Shown: positions 34,677 to 44,126 of the stretch, piece by piece
How the letters are laid out: every line of letters starts with the position of its first letter
Position numbering within the stretch: the stretch's first letter is position 1
NCBI GenBank assembly: GCA_029856155.1
Contig: JAHQWL010000040.1
Coordinates: 1-64,000, forward strand
Length of the DNA stretch: 64,000 nucleotides
From: Promethearchaeia archaeon
GTDB taxonomy: Archaea > Asgardarchaeota > Lokiarchaeia > Sigyniarchaeales > SOKP01
Reading direction: 5' to 3'
Translations under genes and position numbers: made by a program
Notes under the pieces: generated by a model
Told to the model about the DNA's origin: nothing
The model's input: only the letters and a program-made list of their open reading frames with translations
Databases searched by the model: none

Positions 34677-35546
34677 TTAAATAGACTCTTCTTTAATTTT
34701 TACGTAATATTTGATTAAATTTTTGAAGACATAGTTAGTAGGAGAAAATCCTTGTGTAGCGGTTTTTAGCAGGATTTTTTGAAGAAAATCACCATACTTA
34801 ACGTTTTGATCTAAAGTAACATTTAATTCTCTGATATTGAAGAAGCTACGAAAAAAGAGGGTTGGAAAATCAACTAATGGTTGTAGTACTTGACTATAGT
34901 AGTTCTTTCCCTCTTTAGTTAACTCTAATTCTTTTTTTATACTATAATGATAGTTTTTCCCTTTCTTTTTAATGTTAATGATTCCATCTGATTCGATTTC
35001 GTTCATGAAATTTTCGACATCAGTCAACTTTACATCTTTTATATTTAATTTGTTTAAGTTATCTAGTATTTCTTGATTTGTTTGGCCTTTCAACTTCATT
35101 AGCGTATAATTTCTGGCAATAATATTATATTTTAATGGAACAGATTCATGATCTAATTTATTGTATTGTATTAGATTTCCTAAAATCTCTTTTGCGACGA
35201 AATATTTTAATATTAGTTGATCTTCCTTAGAAAAATCATTTTTAAATAGCTCAGAATCAAAATAAGAACCATAAAAGGTTTGTAATAAAGTTTTTACTGA
35301 ATAAAAGCCATCCAATGTTGCTTGTTCAACGTTTTTTAGAACTGTAATTCTGTAATCAATATCTTTTAAAAATCTGTCTTTATCAAGAGGTATTTGGCAA
35401 ATAATATGAGGTTCAATATTAAGAGGCTCCAAATATTCGTCCCATTTTTTCTTAAAACGAGGAGATTGAGTTTTTACTATTCCTGATAATTTGTAAACCA
35501 CTTCACAAAGTTTATTTAGAAATTGTTCTTCTGAAACTTCAGTCAT
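34677..35546 (-). CDS. Hypothetical protein with winged-helix-like middle region
   Basis: The 289-residue product is soluble and helical. Residues about 130-215 resemble a winged helix: a MKLKGQTNQEILDNLNKLNI segment, then IESDGIINIKKKGKNYHYSI, and a wing-like ELTKEGKNYY. The N- and C-terminal parts give no recognised family. A role in transcription regulation is possible but unproven. It converges on the aldolase-like gene, 16 bases away. Confidence 0.6.
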   Translation of the reverse strand: MTEVSEEQFLNKLCEVVYKLSGIVKTQSPRFKKKWDEYLEPLNIEPHIICQIPLDKDRFLKDIDYRITVLKNVEQATLDGFYSVKTLLQTFYGSYFDSELFKNDFSKEDQLILKYFVAKEILGNLIQYNKLDHESVPLKYNIIARNYTLMKLKGQTNQEILDNLNKLNIKDVKLTDVENFMNEIESDGIINIKKKGKNYHYSIKKELELTKEGKNYYSQVLQPLVDFPTLFFRSFFNIRELNVTLDQNVKYGDFLQKILLKTATQGFSPTNYVFKNLIKYYVKIKEESI

Positions 35547-35757
35547 CTACGAAATACCTTAACCTTATTCTATTTTTTTTTAACCTATTAATAATATTGT
35601 AACCTATAAATTTTTAAATTTTAAACAAAAAATTAATTGCGATAATTTACAAAACGATATAAATAATTAACTAAGATATTAAATAAAATTGATCGTAATA
35701 TTTGTATATAAATACGATTGTAAATTGAGCTAAACAAATGAAAATTGAGATTGATGA

Positions 35758-36168
35758 GTGTTAATGAATATGAGTGAAAAAAACTTAGAACATATAGCCA
35801 TTGCTGCAAATAACGAAAGCGATTCAGATAATTTTTTTATTGAATTATTAGGGTTAGAAAAAACAAGATCATTTACTGTCTCACCCGATTTGATTGAAAA
35901 ATTCTTTGGTATAAGTAAAGAACAAAAAATTATACGATATGAAAAAGGTTCTCTAAGTTTTGAAGTTTTTATTACTAATGATGAAAGTAATGCACAGGAC
36001 ACTTTTACTCACTCATGCTTATTAATAGAAAACAGAGATGATTTTGTTAAGAGGGCAAGCTCAATGGGATATGATATAGTGAAAGTTCCAAGGAAAGACG
36101 GTGTTGGATATTATCTTTTTATTAAAGATTCTTTTCAAAATCTATATGAAATAAAGGAAAAAATATAA
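35758..36168 (+). CDS. VOC/glyoxalase-family protein
   Basis: The vicinal oxygen chelate fold is suggested by EHIAIAANNESDSDNFFIEL followed by LGLEKT at the N-terminus, a central FTHSCLLIENRDDF, and the C-terminal YYLFIKDSFQNLYEIKE with its metal-binding-type Glu. The first-strand and mid-protein His residues could form a metal site. Relatives include methylmalonyl-CoA epimerase and glyoxalase; the reaction here cannot be named. GTG 35758, ATG 35764 and ATG 35770 are all possible starts. Confidence 0.7.
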   Translation: MLMNMSEKNLEHIAIAANNESDSDNFFIELLGLEKTRSFTVSPDLIEKFFGISKEQKIIRYEKGSLSFEVFITNDESNAQDTFTHSCLLIENRDDFVKRASSMGYDIVKVPRKDGVGYYLFIKDSFQNLYEIKEKI

Positions 36169-36179
36169 TCCTATTAATC

Positions 36180-36602
36180 TTAATTATCTAAAATCCCTGA
36201 ACTCTTAATAATGTCCAAATGATCAAAAGCTAATTTTAATGAAGAAAGATTTGATAAGGGTACAACTTCTAGGGCAGCAGCGTCGTCTAAAGCTTTTGGT
36301 TTCTCCCTTTTTGTTAATGGTTCACATAAATAAGCTATAGTAACAGTGTGTCCTCTTGGATCTCTCTTTGGATCGGAGAAAATTCCAATAAGTTTTAGAA
36401 TTTTCACTGTAATATTTGTTTCCTCTTTCACTTCACGAATACAAGCATTTTCAACAGTTTCTCCTACGTCAACAAATCCTCCAGGTAATGCAAATTGCCC
36501 CTGAAAAGGATGATTTTTGCGCCGGATTAAGACAATATCCTTTTTATTATTTAATAGGATTAAAGCATCAACCGTTAATAATGGTGTAACTGGTTTGGGC
36601 AT
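36180..36602 (-). CDS. Nudix hydrolase
   Basis: The Nudix box is complete: GGFVDVGETVENACIREVKE then ETNI, matching Gx5Ex7REUxEExGU. N-terminal DALILLNNKKDIVLIRRKNH and the acidic C-terminal half match the ADP-ribose pyrophosphatase subgroup. It cleaves a nucleoside diphosphate linked to another moiety, with Mg2+. At 140 residues it is a single domain. It lies 29 bases after the phosphoesterase gene on the same strand. Confidence 0.88.
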   Translation of the reverse strand: MPKPVTPLLTVDALILLNNKKDIVLIRRKNHPFQGQFALPGGFVDVGETVENACIREVKEETNITVKILKLIGIFSDPKRDPRGHTVTIAYLCEPLTKREKPKALDDAAALEVVPLSNLSSLKLAFDHLDIIKSSGILDN

Positions 36603-36631
36603 ATTTATACACCTGTTTTATAGAATTCTTA

Positions 36632-37453
36632 TTATTCATCCCATACTGCTGATGCAAGTAAATGTTCGATTCTAGTTTTCCGTGGTCTAATAAACTCTGT
36701 ATGATGTTCCTTTCGTTCCAGTAATAAATTCTTCTTAAGATTGGTTGAATTAACTATATAAACTTCTAAATTACCTTCATTAAGAAATATATGATTAAAA
36801 CTAGGGGAATCATTAGCGCGGATTTTATTTGAAGTTGAAGTACCACTGTAAAGAAAAGTTGTACTTGAGGAATTCTTCCAAGAAATGGTATACGCATGAG
36901 GAACATGGCGATGGCCCATTAGTACTAGATCTATTTCAAATAAATTAGTAAACTCTAAAATTTCTCCTGCATCTCGAACTGTTGTAAATTTTTGTCCAGA
37001 CATTGGAATTGGAATTAAATGGTGATGTAATGCTATTACTCTATCTTCTAAATTCCGGTTAAATTGACGGCCTAACCAATCCAATTGCTCATCTCCAATC
37101 ATTCCTTCCGCCATATCGTCTCTAGCGGAACAAACACCTACTATCAATGCATTCTTTTCCTCTAGAATCATTCTAGACCTTCTTGGTCCAATAAGTTTCT
37201 CAAAAAATATGAGCCCTGAATTTTTTGCATCATGATTGCCTGGTACTGCAATAAACTTAGTAATATCCTTTATTCTATTTATATATTGAACTACTTTTTC
37301 AAATTGATTAACCCGTCCTTTATGTACGAGGTCCCCAGTGCAAATTACGACATCAGGATGAGTTTCTTTAATATAACTAATAATGTTTTCAAAACAATCT
37401 TCTCGGAATTCACTTCCGTAATGTAAATCGCTAATTTGTATAATTTCTACCAA
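36632..37453 (-). CDS. Metallophosphoesterase, CpdA/Icc-like
   Basis: Five motif blocks are clear: IQISDLHYG at the N-terminus, VVICTGDLVHKG, AVPGNHDAKN, ALHHHLIP and VLMGHRHVPH. The length of 273 residues fits the cyclic-nucleotide phosphodiesterase-like group. It acts on a phosphodiester or phosphomonoester using two metals. Pairing with the Nudix gene suggests a nucleotide-related role, but this is inference. Confidence 0.87.
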   Translation of the reverse strand: MVEIIQISDLHYGSEFREDCFENIISYIKETHPDVVICTGDLVHKGRVNQFEKVVQYINRIKDITKFIAVPGNHDAKNSGLIFFEKLIGPRRSRMILEEKNALIVGVCSARDDMAEGMIGDEQLDWLGRQFNRNLEDRVIALHHHLIPIPMSGQKFTTVRDAGEILEFTNLFEIDLVLMGHRHVPHAYTISWKNSSSTTFLYSGTSTSNKIRANDSPSFNHIFLNEGNLEVYIVNSTNLKKNLLLERKEHHTEFIRPRKTRIEHLLASAVWDE

Positions 37454-37616
37454 TTTTCAGCATCTCCTCATCATGAGGTTAATTTTTAAGAGAGAATTTC
37501 TATATTTATAAATTTATTAATTAGTACTAAATTTAAAATGTTTTTGATGAGATAAAAATCTTAAATAAAAAAAAATAGTTTGAAAAAATTCAAGTTAAAC
37601 AAAAACTAAGATAGTT

Positions 37617-37799
37617 TTAGTTATAGCTCTCTACATTGAGAGAGTGAATTGTCATTGCGAGCTTTTGATGTAAATTACGCTGTTCTGCTAATGATATAAG
37701 AGTGTTTTCATTATCGCAATTAAAACAAACGCCATTAACAATTATATAACGTAATTCTCCACATTGTGGACATTTAAACTCCTTATATATAGCTTTCAT
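37617..37799 (-). CDS. Small zinc-ribbon protein (60 aa)
   Basis: A zinc ribbon is visible as FKCPQCGELRYIIVNG followed by VCFNCDNE, two CxxC knuckles about 15 residues apart. The remainder is a short helix. Such small zinc proteins occur with transcription or translation machinery. The ATG at 37799 follows a GGAG-like ribosome-binding site (reverse of ctcct). Confidence 0.7.
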   Translation of the reverse strand: MKAIYKEFKCPQCGELRYIIVNGVCFNCDNENTLISLAEQRNLHQKLAMTIHSLNVESYN

Positions 37800-37836
37800 T
37801 GTTTTTTCTCCTAAATTTGTAATTTTAATATATAAA

Positions 37837-37995
37837 TTAAATTTGATTTAATTTTGTTATTTTATCGATATCTTGTTTAATTTTTTCAATTATACCATCG
37901 ATAGATTTTTCGAGTGGTGTCTGTAAAACTTCTTTTTTTAATATGATATATTCATCCTTTTGGATTAGTAATGTTAATAGATATCGATTAAACAT
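37837..37995 (-). CDS. Small helical hypothetical protein (52 aa)
   Basis: A 52-codon frame, ATG 37993-37995 to TAA 37837-37839, gives a peptide with hydrophobic N-terminal LLTLLIQKDEYII and an amphipathic helix (KSIDGIIEKIKQDIDKITKL). It lies 37 bases upstream of the zinc-ribbon gene on the same strand, suggesting a two-gene transcript. There is no strong ribosome-binding site. The coding nature is probable, not certain. Confidence 0.4.
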   Translation of the reverse strand: MFNRYLLTLLIQKDEYIILKKEVLQTPLEKSIDGIIEKIKQDIDKITKLNQI

Positions 37996-38078
37996 TTTTA
38001 ATATATAGTTTCTCTATTTTTCTTTATTATTATAGAAAAAAAATAGAGTTTTAAGCACTCTCGTTATATAATATAGAG

Positions 38079-38096
38079 TCTATATAGTCTATATAG
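38079..38096. repeat. Tandem 9-bp repeat of TCTATATAG
   Basis: Two adjacent copies of TCTATATAG, each containing the palindrome CTATATAG, lie between the AOR stop and the small-protein genes. They may be TATA elements or a regulator site for the downstream minus-strand genes. Confidence 0.4.
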
Positions 38097-38154
38097 AAAG
38101 AAGGAGGAATGAAAAATATTAATTCAATGAAATTTTAGAGCCTATTTTTTTCTT

Positions 38155-39957
38155 CTATTTTGGTATTCCTTCTGAATCCCAACCTCTAATATTATAATAT
38201 TTCTCTAACATGTCTTTAAGGGGTGGTATATTCCCTTTTGTTCCTCCTTTAGGGATGGGAATTGAAAATCTTGTTCCGATTGAATCATCCTTTTTTGTAA
38301 TACCACATTTTATATTGTATTTTCTTTTTAAATTAAATAGATTTTCGCCAATACTTACCCAATCTTCAATTGTATAGGACCTCCCTGTGATTGCATTAAC
38401 AGCATCCACCCATGGACTGATCTCACTAGAATAAAAAAAGCCAAACATACATCCTCCTGTTGCTGTGTATGATTCGCAAGCATCTTGTATTTTTTTGACT
38501 GCATTTATGACTTCCTCACCTCCAGAAAATGCATCAATTCTTTCAGTAAGTCCTAATTCCTTTTTAAAATGTGTAGAAAATGATAAGTGAAATGGTTCAT
38601 AACCATGGTATGCCCCACGAGAAGATGTGGCGAAATCTAATGCTGTCATATTGTTCGAACGAGGTTCATGAGCAGGTACTTCAAGACCTTTTCCTTGTAT
38701 GTTAAGATCATCTGGTAAATTATTATTTTGACAAAATATCCGAACACCATCAGCCAAATCGTTCCCAATTTCTTTTCGAAATGCAATTAACTCGATTAAA
38801 TTTTCAATTGCTGAAGTGGCACCCCAAATAGTATATTGATTCTTTTCTGGATCTTTTTCAAACCCTAGACCATTATAGTCAATTTCAATTAATTTTCGCT
38901 CTACCGCTTCTAGAAAAACTCCAAGAACTCCACCAAGAGAAATGCAATCCATCCCTAAATCATTAACCATAATGTTCCATCTAATTAAAGCTTCTAAATC
39001 ATCCATATATAAATTGGAACCCAACATTCCCAAGAATTCATATTCAGGCCATTCCACCCATTCATTATTATACTTAATTTTTCCTCTACAAGCAGTCCAA
39101 CAATTGAAACAAGAATAATGTTGTATTTCATAGTTATCTTTTAGTGAATAAAATCCAATCTTTTTTGTTCCTTTCCATCGACTTAGTGTGAAATTCTTAA
39201 TCGGTACATCTCCCGCACTAACGTAATTATCCATATGTGCAGGAGTACCTACATCATGCATAACTACAGAAAAAGGTGTTGTTTTTGCTATTGTTCTTAT
39301 TCTTTGTGCCGCCTCCATTAATTTATCTTCATTATTGATAGGTACATCTTTAGTACCACGTATAACTATTGCCTTTAAATTTTTACTTCCCATTACTGCA
39401 CCCATACCGCAACGCCCTGCAGCATGACCTTTTTCGCTCATAATTGAAGCGAATTTAACAAGATTCTCTCCTGCTGGTCCTATTGAAGCAACTTTTACTT
39501 TATCATCACCGATTTCTTTCTTTAACAAATCTTCTGTTTCTCGGGTTCCTTTTCCCCATAATTCTGTAGCATCCCGAAATTCAACATTATCATTATGAAT
39601 CCATAAATAGACAGGATTCTCACTTTTTCTGCTAAATATAATATGATCATAACCTGCTTTCTTCAATTCATTTCCAAAAAAGCCACCAGCAGAAGATTCA
39701 CCTAAAATCTTGGTTAACGGGGATTTTGCCATAACAAAATGTCTACCACAGTATGGGACAGGAGTTCCACAAATTGGACCTAAAGAGAAGATAAGGAGAT
39801 TTTGAGCATCAAAAGGATCAATAGCGGGGGGAACTTCTTTGATAAAGATTGCAGCAGCTACTCCAGCCCCTCCAATATATTTTTCTTCTAATTCAGGATC
39901 TACAATTTCTGTAGTAAAGTTCTTAGCTTCTAAATCAATTCTTAATATTTTTCCCAT
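38155..39957 (-). CDS. aor: Aldehyde:ferredoxin oxidoreductase family, tungsten-bis-pterin type
   Basis: This 600-residue protein shows the AOR N-terminus (ILRIDLEAKNFTTEI then KYIGGAG) and the [4Fe-4S] ligands Cys283, Cys286 and Cys290 (SCFNCWTAC) with Cys503 (TGGCMFG). The pterin-binding regions include GPICGTPVPYCGRHFVMAKS and GRCGMGAVMGSKNLKAI. AOR enzymes oxidise aldehydes to acids and reduce ferredoxin. Specificity within the family cannot be read off. It lies 109 bases downstream of the glycyl radical activase on the same strand, so an aldehyde from the glycyl radical enzyme is the attractive substrate. Confidence 0.9.
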   Translation of the reverse strand: MGKILRIDLEAKNFTTEIVDPELEEKYIGGAGVAAAIFIKEVPPAIDPFDAQNLLIFSLGPICGTPVPYCGRHFVMAKSPLTKILGESSAGGFFGNELKKAGYDHIIFSRKSENPVYLWIHNDNVEFRDATELWGKGTRETEDLLKKEIGDDKVKVASIGPAGENLVKFASIMSEKGHAAGRCGMGAVMGSKNLKAIVIRGTKDVPINNEDKLMEAAQRIRTIAKTTPFSVVMHDVGTPAHMDNYVSAGDVPIKNFTLSRWKGTKKIGFYSLKDNYEIQHYSCFNCWTACRGKIKYNNEWVEWPEYEFLGMLGSNLYMDDLEALIRWNIMVNDLGMDCISLGGVLGVFLEAVERKLIEIDYNGLGFEKDPEKNQYTIWGATSAIENLIELIAFRKEIGNDLADGVRIFCQNNNLPDDLNIQGKGLEVPAHEPRSNNMTALDFATSSRGAYHGYEPFHLSFSTHFKKELGLTERIDAFSGGEEVINAVKKIQDACESYTATGGCMFGFFYSSEISPWVDAVNAITGRSYTIEDWVSIGENLFNLKRKYNIKCGITKKDDSIGTRFSIPIPKGGTKGNIPPLKDMLEKYYNIRGWDSEGIPK

Positions 39958-40066
39958 AGTTAATTCATCCTCATAATTAAAACTCTAACAATAATACTAT
40001 TGGATTTAATCATATTAAATAGTTTTTAATAGTTGATAATGAAGTTATTTCATTTATTTTTAAGAT

Positions 40067-40966
40067 TTAAAAATTATTATAATTAAAATCTGAAAAAAAT
40101 GATTTAATTTGGTCTTTTTTCTTACTAGAAAGCCATTCAGAATGATGATATGAAGGTTTGAAACCAATCTTTTCTGGTTTGGATAACCATAATGGATTGT
40201 ATGGTACAAATCCTATTCTCTTTATATGTAGAGTTTTTAAATAGCGTGCTAACTTACTTAAATTTTCTGATGTATCTGTTATATCAGGAATAAGGGGGAT
40301 TCTTGGTAGAACTTCTATATTTTGTTTATTAATTAAATTTTCAAAATTTTCCAAAATGCGCTCATTGGAAACTTTACAATATTGGGCGTGAAGATTAGGA
40401 TCGAACATCTTTAAATCAAAATAAATTAAATCAACATACGGTTGTATCAGCTCATCAAATTTATTTTTATTATATAACCCACATGTCTCAATACATATAT
40501 GGATCTCTTCTTTTTTAAGTTCTTTGAGTAGATTATGAACAAAATCCATATGGTAGAGAGGTTCTCCTCCAGAAAGGGTCACTCCTCCACCAGAATTATC
40601 ATAAAATACTTTGTCTTTTAAAATAATCTTCATTAATTCTTTGATTGTATACATTTTACCTACAAATTTTAAGGCATTATTAGGACAAAAATCTATACAA
40701 CGTCCACATAGGTTACATATCCTTCGATCTATACGATATTTATAATCGAATTTAATCGCATTTTGATTACATTCTTCTAAACATTTACCACATTCTGCAC
40801 ACAATTCCTTATCAAAATATAGTTCCATAAAAGGAGATTTTGCTTCTGGATTTTGACACCAAACGCAAGAAAGGGGACAACCTTTAAAAAAGATAAGTGT
40901 TCTAATTCCCGGACCATCATCTAACGCATTTCTTTTGATGTCTACTATAAGGGTTTTCTCTGTCAT
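40067..40966 (-). CDS. Glycyl radical enzyme activating enzyme (radical SAM)
   Basis: The radical SAM cluster motif is C30-x3-C34-x2-C37 (GCPLSCVWCQNP), followed by two inserted ferredoxin-type clusters (CAECGKCLEEC and CNLCGRCIDFC) as in activases of dehydratase-type glycyl radical enzymes. GGVTLSGGEPLYH is the SAM-binding GGE motif. The enzyme uses SAM and an electron to place the radical on Gly962 of the neighbouring enzyme. It starts 45 bases after that gene ends, in one operon. Confidence 0.92.
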   Translation of the reverse strand: MTEKTLIVDIKRNALDDGPGIRTLIFFKGCPLSCVWCQNPEAKSPFMELYFDKELCAECGKCLEECNQNAIKFDYKYRIDRRICNLCGRCIDFCPNNALKFVGKMYTIKELMKIILKDKVFYDNSGGGVTLSGGEPLYHMDFVHNLLKELKKEEIHICIETCGLYNKNKFDELIQPYVDLIYFDLKMFDPNLHAQYCKVSNERILENFENLINKQNIEVLPRIPLIPDITDTSENLSKLARYLKTLHIKRIGFVPYNPLWLSKPEKIGFKPSYHHSEWLSSKKKDQIKSFFSDFNYNNF

Positions 40967-41011
40967 TATTTCAAGAAATAAAAATTAAAAAATAAAAATA
41001 TTGCATATTTG

Positions 41012-43975
41012 CTATCTTGAATGATATTCATGCCTTTCAATCAGTTCTAATTGCATGTTTTTATTAAGTTTTGTGAAATAAGCATTATATCCTGAGACTC
41101 TAACCAAGAGCCATCTATAATCAATCGGATTAGCCATCGCATCTCTCATAGTTTCCGAAGATACAACGTTAAATTGCCATTGCATCCCATTTAGATCAAA
41201 AAAGCTCTGGACATAGCTCGTGAAAAGATCTAGAGTTTGTTTATGGTCATCAGCTGGATGCGGAACAAGTTTCACATTATAAGAAGCATTATTTGCCATT
41301 TTTAAGAAGTCTAAAGCTGCAACACTTTGAATGCTCGGAAGTAAGATATCAGTGGTACCAGGTGCGGGAGTTAATCCTGGAGTTAACGCCTTTCCTTTCT
41401 TTCTACCCGATGGTAAAGCTCCAGTCAGCATTCCAAATCCCGTATGATAACTTATCGACCAGTAGCCTACCAGATATTTACCACCTCTATAATTTTCGAC
41501 AGAATTGTAAATATCATAACAAAAATCAATTATATCCTGAGCCATTTCAATGGTTCCATCCTCACCTGAACCAAATTTTGGAACTTGTTCTATTTTATGC
41601 AAAACGGACTCGTAACCTTCGAAGTTATTATCAATAGCATCCTTTAATGTAGCAAAATTAAATTCGTTTTTATTGTAGACTAAATCCTTAATGACTAGTA
41701 AACTATCAATTACATCCGTAAGTGCAACAAGTGCAACTCCCGAAGTATTATATACGGCGCCACCATTAATAAGATCCTTAGCTTTTTCTAAAGGACCTTC
41801 GTAAAAACTCGATAAAAGTGGTGTTGGATGTATATATCTATGTGATTCCCCCAAATAATTATTAATTTCAATTGATTGCTCTGCTAAATATTTGAGTTGA
41901 GTTTTATAAGCATTTAGGAAATCTTCAAATGTTATAAAATTGATACGAACATCGCCAGTTTCAATTCCCATTTTTTCTCCCGTTAATGGAATAATTCCGT
42001 TGTTCAATGCCATTTCTAAGGGAGCCACCAAGTTTAAAAGCATACAATTCGTATGACCATAATGTTTTCCTACAATGCTTGGCTCAACACATCCAGTTGC
42101 AGCCCAATCTCTAGCATCTTCTATAGTAAAACCTTCGTGAACCAATGCTTCAATCATAGTTCTATCATTATGAATGCTTGGAGATGCCCCCATGTTTACA
42201 TTTACTTCAGTTAAACGCCGTAAATATTCCTTTGAATTAATTCCAGAATAATATCTAGCATTCATATTAGGATCTTGGAAACCAAGCATCTCATTTGTCT
42301 TTAAAATAATAAAGCTCATATCATTCACAGCGTTATTTCCTTCTCTATCAACACCACCAACTGTCACAGTATCATCTGAAGAACTACCTCCGAAAAGTTT
42401 CCAACCCACATTTGGCATTAGTGGATCGTGGTCGTTAATTCTAATAAACAAGGATCCGACTAACTCAATTGCCTTACTTATGATTTGTTCTTTTTCATTG
42501 TCATTTTTAGCTTTCTCAATCTCTTTTAAAAAGAATGGTTGGAGCATTTGATCTAATCTACCAATTGATAAAGCAGAATTAGCATTTTCACAATGTAAAC
42601 AAACAAAACTCGTCCAAATTGACTGTATTGCTTCTTGAAGCGTTTCTGCTGGTTTTCCTGGTACTTTCGCACATATTCTAGAAATTTCCTTTAATTCTTC
42701 AATTCTTTTTGCTTGTTGTGGTTCATTTGGATCCAAAGATTCAGCAATTCTTATTGCTTCTTCACTCAGATTTTTAGAATATGTTAAAACACCATCTATC
42801 GCTATTTGAATTGCCTTATAGAAATTTTTTTTCTCTTTTGAATCCACTTCTTTTTCTAATTTTTCAGCTTTATGTTTTACACTTTCTAATCCTTCGTTTA
42901 TAACCATTGGAAAACCCGGGACTGTATGGCTGATGGCATTGGTTTTCATCATAAAATAAAATACCCAGCCTTCTTCTAAAGCTTGAGATTTGGGATTATC
43001 GAATTTTTTACGGCAGTATTCTCTCACGTTCCGTTCCATCCAATAAGGAAAAACCTCTAGACTTAAAATTTCTGCATCTTTATCGGAAATATCGTTAGGA
43101 TTTAGCTCGCGTTCACCAATCGTTTTCAGTTCAGGCCAAATAGCTGTCGCAATAAGTTCAGGATACATCGGGATCCCAACTTCTTTTGATGTAGTAGAAC
43201 CAGCAATCAGATGTCTATCATGAATTATAGGTTTTTTATTAGACATTATGTAATTTACTGCTCCTGCTTGTCGTAATTCTGGATCTAGTGGATTTCCAGA
43301 ACTATCTTCCTCGAACCCATTTTCCCTATGATATTGTGTTACTAATTTAGCCCTTTCAACACATATTGCTGGTTTTAAGGCAAAACGCCGGTTTTTTAAA
43401 TATTTTAAACGTGGAAAATCCTCCAAAGAGTATTTTGCTAGATAAGGATCTTCTAATACCTCAACTTTATCAACCTTTCGATTCAAACTTTCATTCTTAA
43501 GCCTTCTACTCTTTTCTCCACTATCAATATTCTCAATTGGATATATTATTCGGTTTTCAGGACCTTTATAATCCTTGATCTTAGCTCCCATAACGAGCGA
43601 TGTGAGATAAGAAAACTTCGTAAGGTAAGACATGTTTCCAATATATCCCATCTCGTTTGTTAAAAGATAATTAAGCGATTCTTCAGCACTCTTGCTATAG
43701 AGATTTGCCAAAGTCTCTTTATCCTTATAATATATAGTGATATTAGGATCATCAATTTTTCCATCTGCCACAGTCATCTTTCCATCTTTAAAAATCACGT
43801 GAACATTAAATGCATCATCTTTAGTTGTAAATTGATACTTGGCATTAAAGATGAAGCCGGTTTTTTCATTATATATCTCTCTACGCATTTTTCTGCGAGT
43901 ATCAAATATCATTGCCAGTAAATTTAACTGATCTTTGAAATTTTCAAGCTCTTTATCAATTTCTAATTCATTCAT
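41012..43975 (-). CDS. Glycyl radical enzyme (eliminase type) with N-terminal SCP2-like domain
   Basis: The C-terminus has the glycyl radical site RVSGYNAYF with Gly962, and the thiyl Cys629 lies in ATGCVEPS with Glu631. GCVEP is characteristic of glycyl radical dehydratases and lyases (glycerol and propanediol dehydratase, choline lyase, isethionate lyase), not of pyruvate formate-lyase. Residues about 1-150 are additional: AFNVHVIFKDGKMTV, DDPNITIYYKD and the helical LLTNEMGYIGNMSYLT resemble an SCP2 sterol-carrier fold. Typical enzymes are about 790-850 residues; this is 987. The substrate is unknown, possibly one presented by or bound in the lipid-binding domain. Confidence 0.88.
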   Translation of the reverse strand: MNELEIDKELENFKDQLNLLAMIFDTRRKMRREIYNEKTGFIFNAKYQFTTKDDAFNVHVIFKDGKMTVADGKIDDPNITIYYKDKETLANLYSKSAEESLNYLLTNEMGYIGNMSYLTKFSYLTSLVMGAKIKDYKGPENRIIYPIENIDSGEKSRRLKNESLNRKVDKVEVLEDPYLAKYSLEDFPRLKYLKNRRFALKPAICVERAKLVTQYHRENGFEEDSSGNPLDPELRQAGAVNYIMSNKKPIIHDRHLIAGSTTSKEVGIPMYPELIATAIWPELKTIGERELNPNDISDKDAEILSLEVFPYWMERNVREYCRKKFDNPKSQALEEGWVFYFMMKTNAISHTVPGFPMVINEGLESVKHKAEKLEKEVDSKEKKNFYKAIQIAIDGVLTYSKNLSEEAIRIAESLDPNEPQQAKRIEELKEISRICAKVPGKPAETLQEAIQSIWTSFVCLHCENANSALSIGRLDQMLQPFFLKEIEKAKNDNEKEQIISKAIELVGSLFIRINDHDPLMPNVGWKLFGGSSSDDTVTVGGVDREGNNAVNDMSFIILKTNEMLGFQDPNMNARYYSGINSKEYLRRLTEVNVNMGASPSIHNDRTMIEALVHEGFTIEDARDWAATGCVEPSIVGKHYGHTNCMLLNLVAPLEMALNNGIIPLTGEKMGIETGDVRINFITFEDFLNAYKTQLKYLAEQSIEINNYLGESHRYIHPTPLLSSFYEGPLEKAKDLINGGAVYNTSGVALVALTDVIDSLLVIKDLVYNKNEFNFATLKDAIDNNFEGYESVLHKIEQVPKFGSGEDGTIEMAQDIIDFCYDIYNSVENYRGGKYLVGYWSISYHTGFGMLTGALPSGRKKGKALTPGLTPAPGTTDILLPSIQSVAALDFLKMANNASYNVKLVPHPADDHKQTLDLFTSYVQSFFDLNGMQWQFNVVSSETMRDAMANPIDYRWLLVRVSGYNAYFTKLNKNMQLELIERHEYHSR

Positions 43976-44126
43976 CTCATTTCTCTCAAATCTGTAGATT
44001 TATAGATCTTATTTTAAGATTAAACTTCTGATATTATAATGTATTTTATTCATTAATTATTTATATCTTTAGTATTAAACTAAAGAGTAGAGTTTACTAA
44101 TTTTAATTCTTTAATAAAAAAGTCTT

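Noticed and set aside
41012-43975. Pyruvate formate-lyase as the identity of the glycyl radical enzyme
   Set aside because: PFL has two adjacent active-site cysteines; here a single Cys629 lies in the GCVEP motif of eliminases, and the activase carries ferredoxin inserts typical of that group.
38155-43975. Microcompartment-associated glycyl radical locus
   Set aside because: No shell proteins, aldehyde dehydrogenase, phosphotransacylase or encapsulation-type genes are present nearby.
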